Assembly (NCBI RefSeq): GCF_018130955.1
Contig: NZ_JAFCJM010000050.1
Span: 1 to 48,719 of the forward strand
Length of the DNA stretch: 48,719 nucleotides
Source: Bradyrhizobium liaoningense
GTDB lineage: Bacteria; Pseudomonadota; Alphaproteobacteria; Rhizobiales; Xanthobacteraceae
Reading direction: 5' to 3'
Below, piece by piece: positions 26,015 through 33,942 of this stretch (its first letter is position 1; every line of letters starts with the position of its first letter). The notes beneath the pieces are model-generated. The model did no database searches. It saw nothing but the letters and a program-made list of their open reading frames with translations, and was not told where the DNA came from. The position numbers were made by a program, and so were the translations under genes.

Positions 26015-26467
26015 CTAGGTCCCCTGCTCCACTTCGGTGACGAGCGCCAGCTTCTTGAAGCCGGCGCCGGACAGCCGGCCCATCACCTGCGCCACCGTCC
26101 CGTAATCGGCCTTCTTGTCGGCGCGCATGTAGATGCGCTCTTCGAGGCCGCCGCGGGCGTCCGTGATCGCCTTCAGCTTCGGGATCAGCTCGTTGATCGC
26201 GACCTCGGTGTCGTTGATGAAGACCTTGCCCTTGGAATCGACCGAGAGCTGCAGCGGCTTCTGGTCGTTGGTCTCCAGGCTCTTGGCCTGGCTCTGCGGC
26301 AAATCGAGCGGCACGCCGACCGTGAGCAGCGGCGCCGACACCATGAAGATGATCAGCAGCACCAGCATCACGTCGACCATCGGCGTGACGTTGATTTCGG
26401 CCATGACCGGCTTGCGCCGGCTGCGGCGGCCGCCGCCACCGGACGAACTGGCTACGTTCATCGCCAT
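26015..26467 (-). CDS. tolR: TolR, ExbD/TolR family
   Basis: TolR pairs with TolQ to form the proton channel powering TolA. The 150 residues contain the single membrane helix with the proton-path aspartate (INVTPMVDVMLVLLIIFMVS) and a periplasmic domain (VGVPLDLPQSQAKSLETNDQ ... IYMRADKKADYGTVAQVMGR). The N-terminal part is Arg/Gly rich. About 40 bases after tolQ and four bases before tolA on the same strand. Confidence 0.97.
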   Translation of the reverse strand: MAMNVASSSGGGGRRSRRKPVMAEINVTPMVDVMLVLLIIFMVSAPLLTVGVPLDLPQSQAKSLETNDQKPLQLSVDSKGKVFINDTEVAINELIPKLKAITDARGGLEERIYMRADKKADYGTVAQVMGRLSGAGFKKLALVTEVEQGT

Positions 26468-26506
26468 GATCTGAAGCCCACGCTCAAGCCCATACTATAC
26501 CGTCCG

Positions 26507-27223
26507 TTACGCCCGCTCGTCGATCTGGCGGGACAGGATGGCCGAAAATTCATCCGCAAAGCCCTCGAGCCGCTGGGCCTGCCGGTTCACCTCGGACGTG
26601 AACTTATTGTAGAAAATAGTGGCAGGAATGGCGGCGATAAGGCCGATTGCGGTGGCAAACAGCGCTTCGGCAATACCGGGCGCGACCACCGCCAGAGAGG
26701 TATTTTTCGAGGCCGCGATCGACTGGAAGCTCGACATGATGCCCCAGACGGTGCCGAACAGGCCGACAAAGGGCCCCGCCGAGCCGACGGTGGCGAGCAC
26801 CAGCAGGCGGCGCTCCAGCCGCTCGATCTCGCGGGAGATCGAGACGTTCATGACCTTTTCGATGCGCATCTGCAGGCCCGCGACCGAGCGGGCGTGGCTT
26901 TCGAAAGACCGCTTCCACTCGCGCATCGCCGCCACGAAGCAGGCGGCCATCGAATGCGTCGGCTTGGCCGAGAGCGTGCGATAGAGTTCTTCGATCGACT
27001 CGCCGGACCAGAACGCCTGCTCGAAGCGATCCATCGAACGGCGGGTGCGGGCATAGAGGAAGATCTTGTCGATCGCGATCGCCCAGACCCAGACCGAGCA
27101 GGCCAGGAGTCCCAGCATGACCGCCTTCACGATCCAGTGAGCCTGCCAGAACAGCGCAATCAGCGACACGTCGGCGGAAGCCGCGATCGGAAGGGCTGAC
27201 TGAGCGACGTCGGCCGGATTCAT
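26507..27223 (-). CDS. tolQ: TolQ, MotA/TolQ/ExbB proton channel
   Basis: TolQ is the polytopic subunit of the Tol proton channel. About 238 residues with helices near 20-45, 135-160 and 175-200; characteristic segments are LIALFWQAHWIVKAVMLGLL, ATVGSAGPFVGLFGTVWGIM and GIAEALFATAIGLIAAIPAT. The frame is open 32 codons upstream, but GAGAGGAT is followed by the ATG at 27223, the normal TolQ start. First gene of the tol operon. The thioesterase gene ybgC, often found before tolQ, is not in the following 600 bases. Confidence 0.97.
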   Translation of the reverse strand: MNPADVAQSALPIAASADVSLIALFWQAHWIVKAVMLGLLACSVWVWAIAIDKIFLYARTRRSMDRFEQAFWSGESIEELYRTLSAKPTHSMAACFVAAMREWKRSFESHARSVAGLQMRIEKVMNVSISREIERLERRLLVLATVGSAGPFVGLFGTVWGIMSSFQSIAASKNTSLAVVAPGIAEALFATAIGLIAAIPATIFYNKFTSEVNRQAQRLEGFADEFSAILSRQIDERA

Positions 27224-27610
27224 AGGCAGTATCCTCTCAAGGCGATCGATCCACGTCTTCCCGGGAGCAAAATGGGCTGCCGGTTTCCCAAGGCCACGCA
27301 CCCACGGCGCGGCTCGCAAGCCCGCTCAAAGCCTTGTCTTTTCGGTTTGCAGCGGCCCGTCCGAAGCCGGCCGTCTGCTTTCCCCGCCAAGATGTCAAAA
27401 CTAAGGGCTCTGGGCGCGACTTTTACGCATCTACCAGACGCCAGCGATAGTTAATGCGGGGTTACTGGGGCTGAATTTGGCTGCCGGAAAGGGAGGCGGT
27501 GCAGGGGGTTGGCGGAGTTTTGGTGGGGCGGAGCCGCCTGCCCGGGCTTGCGCCGGGTTCCCTCGCCCCTTGCTGGCCAGTGTTAGAGAGGGGGTACCCC
27601 CAGCCCTCCC
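27224..27610. other. Promoter region of the tol operon
   Basis: Nearly 390 bases upstream of tolQ, followed by a repeat block. No gene is supported on either strand and no ybgC is present. The sequence is AT-richer around 27395-27475 (for example TTTTACGCATCTACC), a likely place for the tol promoter. Confidence 0.35.
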
Positions 27611-27771
27611 CGTCATGCCCGGGCTTGTCCCGCCTGCGGGGCCGAAGCCCCCTTCGGCGCGGCGAAGGCCCGGGCATCCACGTTCTTCGTGCAGCGGGAA
27701 AGGTCGTGGATGGCCGGGACATAGGCGAGCGGAAGCGACGCCGTCCTTCGGACGGCCTATGCCCGGCCACG
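27611..27771. repeat. Palindromic intergenic repeat block
   Basis: Contains ATGCCCGGGCTTGTCCCG, later GGCCCGGGCATCCACG, and further right GGCCGGGACATAGGCGAG with CGGCCTATGCCCGGCCA. These are facing copies of CCCGGGCAT and GGCCGGG(A/C)ATA(G) cores separated by small hairpins (GCCGTCCTTCGGACGGC). This is the common Bradyrhizobium-type dispersed repeat, here apparently two elements back to back. Confidence 0.7.
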
Positions 27772-27849
27772 GTGTGGAAACGAGTGTGGAGGGAGCGCAG
27801 TTCGCTTCATGGCGACACTGCAACTCCTCAATCGCATGGAGGCAGACGC

Positions 27850-28259
27850 ATGGCGTTCGCCATCAAGGCCGAGGTTCGCGATGAGCGGGCGAGAACATTC
27901 GCATTCCCGGCACAAAAAACGATGTATGGCGGCAAGCATATCGCCGCGGGCGATACGATCTTCGTATTCGCGAGTGAGAACGAGGGCGGAAAGGTCTCAT
28001 CGCACGCGGGATCGTCACGTCCGCCGAGGTGGTCGCCAGGAAGCGCGGCATCATCAGGCAGACACCGCGCGTGAGCATCATCGTCCGACGCACCGCGCTC
28101 GCGAAGCGATCGCTGGGGCGGCACGAGCTCAAGGCATTTGCCGACTGGAAGGACGGCCGACCCGAGACCGAGCTCAATTTCAAATTCTATCGTCAGGCGA
28201 CGAACAAGATCGTCGGCATCTCCGATGAAACGGCGGCGTTCCTCAGCGCGTTGCTTTGA
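27850..28259 (+). pseudogene. Frameshifted gene, about 136 residues when restored
   Basis: From ATG 27850 (GGAGG seven bases upstream) the frame reads MAFAIKAEVRDERARTFAFP, then QKTMYGGKHIAAGDTIFVFA and SENEGGK, and then turns to nonsense at about 27993. The neighbouring frame continues as RGIVTSAEVVARKRGIIRQT, RALAKRSLG-like and ETELNFKFYRQATNKIVGIS to the stop at 28257-28259. Adding one G in the AAGG at 27991-27994 joins them as EGGKGLIARGIV. So a single-base deletion, natural or technical, splits one gene. The restored protein resembles a small uncharacterised family seen in Bradyrhizobium; function unknown. Confidence 0.75.
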
Positions 28260-28449
28260 GATCATAGGGCGCGTTGAAGACATCGTTGTGCAGTTTGTGC
28301 CACGCGCCGGAGTTTCCCCCGCGCGGTCGGCGGTACAGCACCTATTGTCTTTGCCTGCAAACCGCCTGACAGTCTCTGGTGGGCCGCTCGTCAAACAACT
28401 GATGGTAGTGGCTGGCGAACTGCCCGACGACTTCGTACGGGAGAACCTC

Positions 28450-28737
28450 ATGGAACAGATTCTGATCAACCTCGTTGCGGGCGCGCTTGGTGGAATTGGG
28501 GCAGGCAAATCGTCGCCGACATTCGACCTCGGAATGGCTGGAAACATCATATCCGGTTTGGTCGGCGGCGGCGTGCTCGGTCAGATCGCGACGTTGCTGC
28601 TTCCCTCCGTCCTCGCCGCGGCACAATCGGGCAATCTAAGCGTCGGCGGCATCGTCTCGCAGGTTGTCGCCGGCGGCGCCGGCGGGGCCATCCTCACGGC
28701 GATCATTGGCGCCATCAAGAACAAGGCTGCCGCCTGA
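28450..28737 (+). CDS. Small Gly-rich membrane protein, function unknown
   Basis: 95 residues, strongly hydrophobic and glycine rich: LINLVAGALGGIGAGKSSPT, MAGNIISGLVGGGVLGQIAT, GIVSQVVAGGAGGAILTAII. The spacing of Gly resembles glycine-zipper membrane helices. GGGAGAACCTC precedes the ATG; the frame is open upstream but without likeness to anything. Probably an inner-membrane protein of two or three helices. No operon partner: the gene to its left is frameshifted and the one to its right is gamma-glutamyltransferase. Confidence 0.72.
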   Translation: MEQILINLVAGALGGIGAGKSSPTFDLGMAGNIISGLVGGGVLGQIATLLLPSVLAAAQSGNLSVGGIVSQVVAGGAGGAILTAIIGAIKNKAAA

Positions 28738-28758
28738 TCCGTCAGGCGCTGCGCCTTG

Positions 28759-28809
28759 CTTCGAGGTCCGCACGTCGGGCTCGAACGACCCAGCGCGTTC
28801 GGGCTGCGG
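28759..28809 (-). pseudogene. Remnant of the 3' end of an SDR gene
   Basis: On the minus strand this stretch reads QPERAGSFEPDVRTSK, which matches the C terminus of the SDR encoded at 30894-31604 (QPERAWSFELDVRTSK) at 14 of 16 positions; the DNA of about 50 bases matches with around six differences. No other part of an SDR gene is present here. It lies on the left of the gamma-glutamyltransferase gene while the intact gene lies on the right. Confidence 0.7.
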
Positions 28810-28963
28810 GCTTTGCACGACGGTCAGCGGTTCCAGATCCGATTTGAGTTTCGTGCCGGGCTGGATGTCGCGATGATCCTATGGCGAGCGAGCATGCCCT
28901 GATAGGGTGCGCTCGTCGCTAACAACATGCGCCGGAATCACCGGCCCTCCCAGGGAGCTCCCC

Positions 28964-30700
28964 TTGCAGAATCCAGGAACAGGCGTGCGGTGGATAACCG
29001 CCGCGATCGTGTCAATCAGCATCACCACGTTCGCCCCGGCGCGCGCGGCGTCCGTTGCACCGATCGCCGCAGAAAACGGCATGGTGGTTTCCGCGCAGCA
29101 TCTGGCAACACAGGTCGGCGTTGACGTGCTCAAGCGCGGCGGCAATGCCGTCGATGCCGCAGTGGCCGTCGGTTATGCGCTGGCGGTCGTCTATCCGGCG
29201 GCCGGCAATCTGGGCGGCGGCGGTTTCATGACGATCCAGCTCGCCGACGGTCGCAAGACGTTCCTCGATTTCCGCGAGACGGCTCCCAAGGGCGCCACCG
29301 CCAACATGTATCTCGACAAGGACGGCAACGTCATCAAGGGTATCTCGACCAAGGGGCATCTCGCCGTGGGTGTGCCGGGATCGGTCTCCGGCATGGAATA
29401 TGCGCGCGAAAAATACGGCACCATGAAGCGCGCCGACTTGCTCGCTCCGGCGATCCAGCTCGCCGAGCAGGGATTTGCGCTCGACCAGGGCGACATCGAT
29501 CTGCTGCGCACGGCGACCGACGATTTCAAGGCCGATCCGGCGTCCGCCGCGATCTTCCTCAACAACGGCCAGCCCTTCAACGTGGGCGAGAAACTTGTGC
29601 AATCCGAGCTCGCCAAGACCCTGCGCGAGATCAGCAGCAAGGGCACCGACGGCTTCTACAAGGGCTGGGTCGGCGGCACCATCGTGGCATCGAGCCAGGC
29701 CGGTAAAGGCCTGATCACACAGGAGGACCTCGACGGCTACAAGACGCGTGAGCTCGCACCTGCCGAATGCGATTACCGCGGCTACCACGTGGTCTCCGCG
29801 CCGCCGCCGAGTTCGGGCGGCGTCATCATCTGCGAGATCCTGAATATCCTGGAGGGCTATCCGCTCAGGGAGTTGGGCTATCACTCCGCGCAGGCGACGC
29901 ACGTTCAGATCGAAGCCATGCGCCACGCTTACGTGGACCGCAACAGCTACCTCGGCGATCCCGACTTCGTGAAGAACCCGCTCGACCGACTGCTCGACAA
30001 GAACTACGCGGCCAAGATCCGCGCCGTGATCGACCCGAACAAGGCCGCCGTGTCCAAGGACATCAAGCCGGGCGTCGAGCCGCATGAGGGCAGCAACACC
30101 ACGCACTATTCGATTGCGGACAAGGACGGCAACGCGGTGTCGGTGACGTACACGCTGAACGACTGGTTCGGCGCCAAGGTGACCGCCGCCAAGACCGGCG
30201 TCCTTCTCAACGACGAAATGGACGACTTCACCGCCAAGGTCGGGGTACCGAACCTGTATGGCCTGGTGCAGGGCGAGGCCAACGCGATTGCCCCCGGCAA
30301 GCGTCCGCTGTCCTCGATGAGCCCGACCATCGTCACCAGGGACGGCAAGCCCGTCATGGTCGTGGGCACGCCCGGCGGCAGCCGCATCATCACCGCCGTG
30401 CTCCAGACCATGATCAACGCCATCGACTACGACATGAACGCGCAGGAAGCCGTCGACATGCCGCGCATCCACCAGCAATGGCTGCCGGACCTGACCAACG
30501 TCGAGAACTATGCCCTGTCGCCGGATACGCGCAAGATTCTGGAAGGCATGGGCCACAAGTTCGGCCCGCCGCAACCTGCCAACCATTTGGCGCTCATCAT
30601 CGTCGGCGCGCCGTCGCTCACCGGCAAGCCGGTCGGCAACAATCGCTACTATGGTGCGAACGATCCCCGCCGCAACTCGGGGCTTGCTGGCGGGTATTGA
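28964..30700 (+). CDS. ggt: Gamma-glutamyltransferase
   Basis: GGT hydrolyses glutathione and transfers its gamma-glutamyl group; the bacterial enzyme is periplasmic and cleaves itself into two subunits. About 578 residues with a signal peptide (WITAAIVSISITTFAPARAA). The Ntn-hydrolase site is EGSNTTHYSI, where the first Thr of TTH (about residue 379) is the nucleophile and new N terminus. Other landmarks are RGGNAVDAAVAVGYALAVVY, NLGGGGFM and GKRPLSSMSPTIV. I start at TTG 28964 because AGGGAG is six bases upstream; GTG 28907 and 28985 are alternatives. It is flanked by an SDR remnant on the left and the intact SDR gene on the right. Confidence 0.96.
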   Translation: MQNPGTGVRWITAAIVSISITTFAPARAASVAPIAAENGMVVSAQHLATQVGVDVLKRGGNAVDAAVAVGYALAVVYPAAGNLGGGGFMTIQLADGRKTFLDFRETAPKGATANMYLDKDGNVIKGISTKGHLAVGVPGSVSGMEYAREKYGTMKRADLLAPAIQLAEQGFALDQGDIDLLRTATDDFKADPASAAIFLNNGQPFNVGEKLVQSELAKTLREISSKGTDGFYKGWVGGTIVASSQAGKGLITQEDLDGYKTRELAPAECDYRGYHVVSAPPPSSGGVIICEILNILEGYPLRELGYHSAQATHVQIEAMRHAYVDRNSYLGDPDFVKNPLDRLLDKNYAAKIRAVIDPNKAAVSKDIKPGVEPHEGSNTTHYSIADKDGNAVSVTYTLNDWFGAKVTAAKTGVLLNDEMDDFTAKVGVPNLYGLVQGEANAIAPGKRPLSSMSPTIVTRDGKPVMVVGTPGGSRIITAVLQTMINAIDYDMNAQEAVDMPRIHQQWLPDLTNVENYALSPDTRKILEGMGHKFGPPQPANHLALIIVGAPSLTGKPVGNNRYYGANDPRRNSGLAGGY

Positions 30701-30717
30701 GTCAATCGCCTCCACTG

Positions 30718-30887
30718 CTGTCATACCCCGCGACCCGGCGACGCCAAGGCTTCGCCGGGGCTTGCGGTCTTGGGGCGCCGAAGCTTTAGCGTAGGCGGCA
30801 AGCGGGGTATCCAGTACGCCGCGGCTTCTCCGCATCTCACTGCTGTCTCTGGAATACTGGATTGCCCGCCTTCGCGGGCAATGACAG
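30718..30887. repeat. Palindromic intergenic repeat, TCATACCCCG type
   Basis: Begins TGTCATACCCCGCGACCCGG and ends CGCCTTCGCGGGCAATGACA, with GGGGTATCCAGTACGCCGCG and TGTCTCTGGAATACTGGAT inside. This is a mosaic palindromic element of a type I know as widespread in Bradyrhizobium intergenic DNA. It fills the gap between ggt and the convergent SDR gene. Confidence 0.72.
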
Positions 30888-30893
30888 CGTGGG

Positions 30894-31604
30894 TCACCAC
30901 TTCTCCTTCGACGTCCGCACGTCGAGCTCGAACGACCAGGCGCGCTCGGGCTGGCGGTAGAGGAACGCAAAACCGTCGACGATGCCCTCGATGCTGATCA
31001 GGGTCTCCTGCCGGTTCGCGGCATCGGGGAAGCGCGTCATGATCTTGTCGCCGGCAATCGCACCGTCGACCACGACATGGCCGACATGGATGCCGTCGGC
31101 GGCGTATTCCTTGGCCATCGCCTGCGCCAGCGTGCGCAGGCCCGCCTTGGCGGAGTTGAAGGCGCCGAAATTCGAGCGGCCGCGCAGCGAGGCACTGGCG
31201 CCGGTGAACAGCAGCGTGCCGCGCTTCTTCGGCACCATGCGGCGGACCGCCTCGCGGCCGAACAGGAAGCCGCCGAAGCAGGCGACGCGCCACGCCTTCT
31301 CGAAATAGTCGGCCTCCATGTCGATGATCTTGCCGGGCGTGTTGTTGCCGGCGTTGTAGATCGCGAGATCGAGATCGTCGCCGGCGGCATTGAAGAGATC
31401 TACGATATCAGCCTCGCGCGTCGCGTCCGCAACCGCGGGCACGGCCTTGCCGCCGGCCTTCTCAATGTCATTGGCAACCGCCTCGAGCGCCGACAGCGTG
31501 CGGCCCGCGACGATCACCTTCAACCCGTCGGCCGCAAAGCGCTTGCAAAGCTGCGCCCCGAGCCCGCGGTCAGGTCCGACGCCGATCACGATGGCCGTCT
31601 TCAT
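30894..31604 (-). CDS. SDR-fold oxidoreductase lacking the catalytic tyrosine
   Basis: 236 residues with a short-chain dehydrogenase Rossmann fold: AIVIGVGPDRGLGAQLCKRF at the N terminus (a GxxxxxGLG variant of the cofactor loop), IYNAGNNTPGKI and LLFTGASASLRGRSNFGAFN. The YxxxK active site reads FNSAK, so the catalytic Tyr is Phe; the catalytic Ser region (TGASAS) remains. A known subset of SDRs with F-A/N-S-A-K exists, and their activity is unclear. The start overlaps the stop of the isomerase gene (ATGA), so both are one operon opposite the HxlR gene. The 3' end has a degenerate copy near 28.8 kb. Confidence 0.9.
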   Translation of the reverse strand: MKTAIVIGVGPDRGLGAQLCKRFAADGLKVIVAGRTLSALEAVANDIEKAGGKAVPAVADATREADIVDLFNAAGDDLDLAIYNAGNNTPGKIIDMEADYFEKAWRVACFGGFLFGREAVRRMVPKKRGTLLFTGASASLRGRSNFGAFNSAKAGLRTLAQAMAKEYAADGIHVGHVVVDGAIAGDKIMTRFPDAANRQETLISIEGIVDGFAFLYRQPERAWSFELDVRTSKEKW

Positions 31605-32266
31605 GGTGCGCTCCCACCCACTGCCGCAACGCGCGGCTTTGCCGCGCCGAGTTGCACAACAATCTCGTCCTCGACGTCCCGGAGCTGGTCCTTGCCAAAA
31701 AACATCTCGTCATTGACGAAGAAGGTCGGCGAGCCGAACGCGCCGCGATTCACCGCGTCCTGCGTCAGCTCCATCAGGCGGCTCTTCACCGCCGGCTCCT
31801 GCGATTTTGCTGCGATCAGGTCGAAGTCGAGGCCGGAGGCCGTGAGTGCAGACCGCATCACCTGCGGATCGTCCATCTTCTTCGGCTCTTCCCACATGTG
31901 ATGATAGACGGCGCGGAAATACGGCTCGAACAGGCCGAGCGCCTGCGCCGCGACCGCGCCGCGCATCAATTGCAGCGTGTTGACCGGAAAGAACGGATTT
32001 GACCGGAAGCCGGTGATGCCGTGCCGGCGCAGGAAGCGCGCGGTCTCGATAGTCATGTAGTCGCGCTTGTTCTTGATGTCCTTCAGCGTCTCCGCCGGCG
32101 AGGCGTTGCCGGTCAGCTTGAAGATGCCGCCGAGCAGCACCGGCACGTAATCGAATTTCACGCCGGTACGGCGCTCGATGTCGGGGATGACGCGGTCGGA
32201 GAGATAGGCGTTGGGACTGCCGAAGTCGAAGAGGAATTGCACCTTCACGGCTTGCACATTCGACAT
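31601..32266 (-). CDS. 2-hydroxychromene-2-carboxylate isomerase family (DsbA-like)
   Basis: 221 residues of the DsbA-like thioredoxin fold found in 2-hydroxychromene-2-carboxylate isomerases and kappa-class GSTs. The N terminus VQFLFDFGSPNAYLSDRVIP carries the serine in place of the CxxC motif, which in the family binds glutathione. Further landmarks are FDYVPVLLGGIFKLTGN and AFGSPTFFVNDEMFFGKDQL near the C terminus, the cis-Pro segment. The natural substrate here is not known; naphthalene-pathway isomerisation is the family precedent. GGGAGACGGTC precedes the ATG. First gene of an operon with the SDR gene, divergent from the HxlR regulator. Confidence 0.92.
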   Translation of the reverse strand: MSNVQAVKVQFLFDFGSPNAYLSDRVIPDIERRTGVKFDYVPVLLGGIFKLTGNASPAETLKDIKNKRDYMTIETARFLRRHGITGFRSNPFFPVNTLQLMRGAVAAQALGLFEPYFRAVYHHMWEEPKKMDDPQVMRSALTASGLDFDLIAAKSQEPAVKSRLMELTQDAVNRGAFGSPTFFVNDEMFFGKDQLRDVEDEIVVQLGAAKPRVAAVGGSAP

Positions 32267-32323
32267 GACCGTCTCCCTCGCCTTGCGGCCGCATTCCGGC
32301 AGCGATCTTGCCGCAAGGCATAT

Positions 32324-32340
32324 AGTTCTAAAATAGAACT
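32324..32340. promoter_or_regulatory. Candidate HxlR operator, copy 1
   Basis: AGTTCTA-AAA-TAGAACT, a perfect 7-base dyad, 58 bases upstream of the isomerase start. It fits the same consensus, ARTTCY-N5-RGAAYT, as copy 2, 76 bases away centre to centre. Confidence 0.6.
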
Positions 32341-32399
32341 GTCAACTTTATCGTGAAATACGGTGATTTCAGTACAATTTGCAAGCATGTCGTGGCTTT

Positions 32400-32416
32400 A
32401 ATTCCGTTTTGGAATT
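32400..32416. promoter_or_regulatory. Candidate HxlR operator, copy 2
   Basis: AATTCC-GTTTT-GGAATT, a perfect 6-base dyad of the same 17-base length and consensus as copy 1, 55 bases upstream of the HxlR start. Confidence 0.6.
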
Positions 32417-32470
32417 TTATATAAGAACAGGGAATACGTTGGAAAATCAGACGCTTTCGAGGACTTGACG

Positions 32471-32980
32471 ATGCGCTGGGACTCGCTTGAACAGGAACGC
32501 TGCTCGGTGGCGCGCACGGTTGCCGTGATCGGCGACCGCTGGAGCCTCCTGATCCTGCGCGACTGCTTCCTGCGCGTGCGCCGCTTCGAGGAGTTTCAGT
32601 CGCGGCTCGGCGTCACCCGGCACGTGCTGGCCGACCGGCTGAAGAAGCTCGTGCGCTTCGGCGTGCTGCGGCGCGCGCCCTATCAGCAGAATCCGACGCG
32701 CTACGAATACATCCTCACGCAGAAGGGGCTCGACCTCTATCCCGTGGTGATGGCGATCGTGCACTGGGGCGATACCCACATGGTCGACGAGCGCGGCCGC
32801 CCGCTGCTGCATGAGCACAAGAGCTGCGGAAAAATGTTCGATCCGGTGATGGTGTGCTCGGAATGCGGCGAGCCGATCGTCGCCAAGCAGGTTCACGTCC
32901 ACGCCGGTCCTGGTGCTGCGGAAGGCGCAGCCGAGGAGATGGCCGCGCGCGCGACCGAACTATCGGCCCGCGCGAAGTGA
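32471..32980 (+). CDS. HxlR family winged-helix transcriptional regulator
   Basis: 169 residues. The HxlR (MarR-like winged helix) domain spans about 12-100: CSVARTVAVIGDRWSLLILR, FEEFQSRLGVTRHVLADRLK, YEYILTQKGLDLYPVVMAIV. The N-terminal Cys is conserved in HxlR proteins, several of which sense electrophiles or oxidants. The C-terminal part has KSCGKMF and VCSECGEP, four cysteines that could bind zinc, then an Ala-rich tail. ATG 32471 is preferred to the in-frame TTG six bases earlier. Divergent from the isomerase-SDR operon, with two matching dyads between; probably regulates both. It converges on cysE 21 bases away. Confidence 0.93.
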   Translation: MRWDSLEQERCSVARTVAVIGDRWSLLILRDCFLRVRRFEEFQSRLGVTRHVLADRLKKLVRFGVLRRAPYQQNPTRYEYILTQKGLDLYPVVMAIVHWGDTHMVDERGRPLLHEHKSCGKMFDPVMVCSECGEPIVAKQVHVHAGPGAAEGAAEEMAARATELSARAK

Positions 32981-33001
32981 CGCCGGCGCCAGCCGCAGCG
33001 A

Positions 33002-33769
33002 TCAGGCCGCGGGGGCCGGCTCGGGACAATTGGTCAATCGCGCGGGATGGCCGACCGCGGTGCAGCCGGCAGGGACATCGCTCGTCACGACCGAGTTGGC
33101 GCCGATCTTCGCGAAATCACCGACCCGGATATCCCCGAGAATCGTGGCTCCGGCGCCGATGAAAACGCCGCGGCCGATCCTTGGACTGCGGTTCGGAAGC
33201 CCACCCTGCCGGCCAATGCTGACATTCTGGAGAATTGTGACGTCGTCGCCAACCACGACATTTGCGCCGATCACGATTCCCGTCGCGTGATCCAGGAAAA
33301 CCGATGATCCGATCCTGGCCGCGGGATGAATGCTGACTTGCAAGACGTTGGACGATTCATTTTGAAGGAGCAGCGCCAGATCAGTGTGATCGTGACGCCA
33401 GAGCCAGTTCGAGACGCGCCAGGCCTCGAGCGCAACATAGCCCTTGAAGTGCAGGAGCGGCGACAACAGTCCGGTGAGGGCCGGATCGCGGATCGCGATG
33501 GCTTGCAGGTCACGGCTCGCCGCCTCGACCAGCTCCGGCTCGTCGCGAAAGGCGTTGCTGCACAGTTTTGTAAATTGCGCCCGCGCGACGGCATCGCCGC
33601 CGAGCCGGCGTCCGATCAGGTCGGACAGCGCAGCCGCAAGGTTCTCATGAATCAGAATGAAGTTCGACAGGGCCGCGCCGAATACGGGATCGGCGGCGAC
33701 CGCGCGTTGCGCCTCGCTGCGGATCTCCTGCCAGAGGTCATCGCTCGATACGATCGCAGCTCTCGCCAT
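33002..33769 (-). CDS. cysE: Serine O-acetyltransferase
   Basis: CysE makes O-acetylserine from serine and acetyl-CoA, the first step of cysteine synthesis. The 255 residues have the N-terminal helical domain (SDDLWQEIRSEAQRAVAADP ... LSNFILIHENLAAALSDLIG) and a C-terminal left-handed beta helix of hexapeptide repeats (IHPAARIGSSVFLDHATGIV, IGANVVVGDDVTILQNVSIG, RIGRGVFIGAGATILGDIRV). The active-site His is in LDHATG. The acidic C-terminal tail that binds cysteine synthase is not clear; it ends PEPAPAA. No cys operon partner in the window. Confidence 0.96.
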   Translation of the reverse strand: MARAAIVSSDDLWQEIRSEAQRAVAADPVFGAALSNFILIHENLAAALSDLIGRRLGGDAVARAQFTKLCSNAFRDEPELVEAASRDLQAIAIRDPALTGLLSPLLHFKGYVALEAWRVSNWLWRHDHTDLALLLQNESSNVLQVSIHPAARIGSSVFLDHATGIVIGANVVVGDDVTILQNVSIGRQGGLPNRSPRIGRGVFIGAGATILGDIRVGDFAKIGANSVVTSDVPAGCTAVGHPARLTNCPEPAPAA

Positions 33770-33837
33770 TGCGCCCTCCAGTCACCGTAGCATAGCAGGG
33801 AGGACGAATATAGGATGCCTGCCGCCGGCTCGCCAGT

Positions 33838-33942
33838 TCAGGCCAAAGGCCCCCGCCCGGTCAAGCCGAGCGCGTAGAGCCAGCCGCCGAGCGCGACGAG
33901 CACCGGCAGCATGTACAGCGCAAAGTCTTGCAGCACGATCAT
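33838..33942 (-). CDS. 34-residue membrane peptide, function unknown
   Basis: Encodes MIVLQDFALYMLPVLVALGG and WLYALGLTGRGPLA, one hydrophobic helix. Its ATG overlaps the stop of the 85-residue protein gene upstream in an ATGA arrangement, the main evidence for a real gene. No family recognised; likely a small partner of the membrane protein before it. Confidence 0.6.
   Translation of the reverse strand: MIVLQDFALYMLPVLVALGGWLYALGLTGRGPLA

Noticed and set aside
29012..30970. 652-residue minus-strand frame opposite gamma-glutamyltransferase
   Set aside because: Antisense shadow of ggt with no domain or ribosome binding site.
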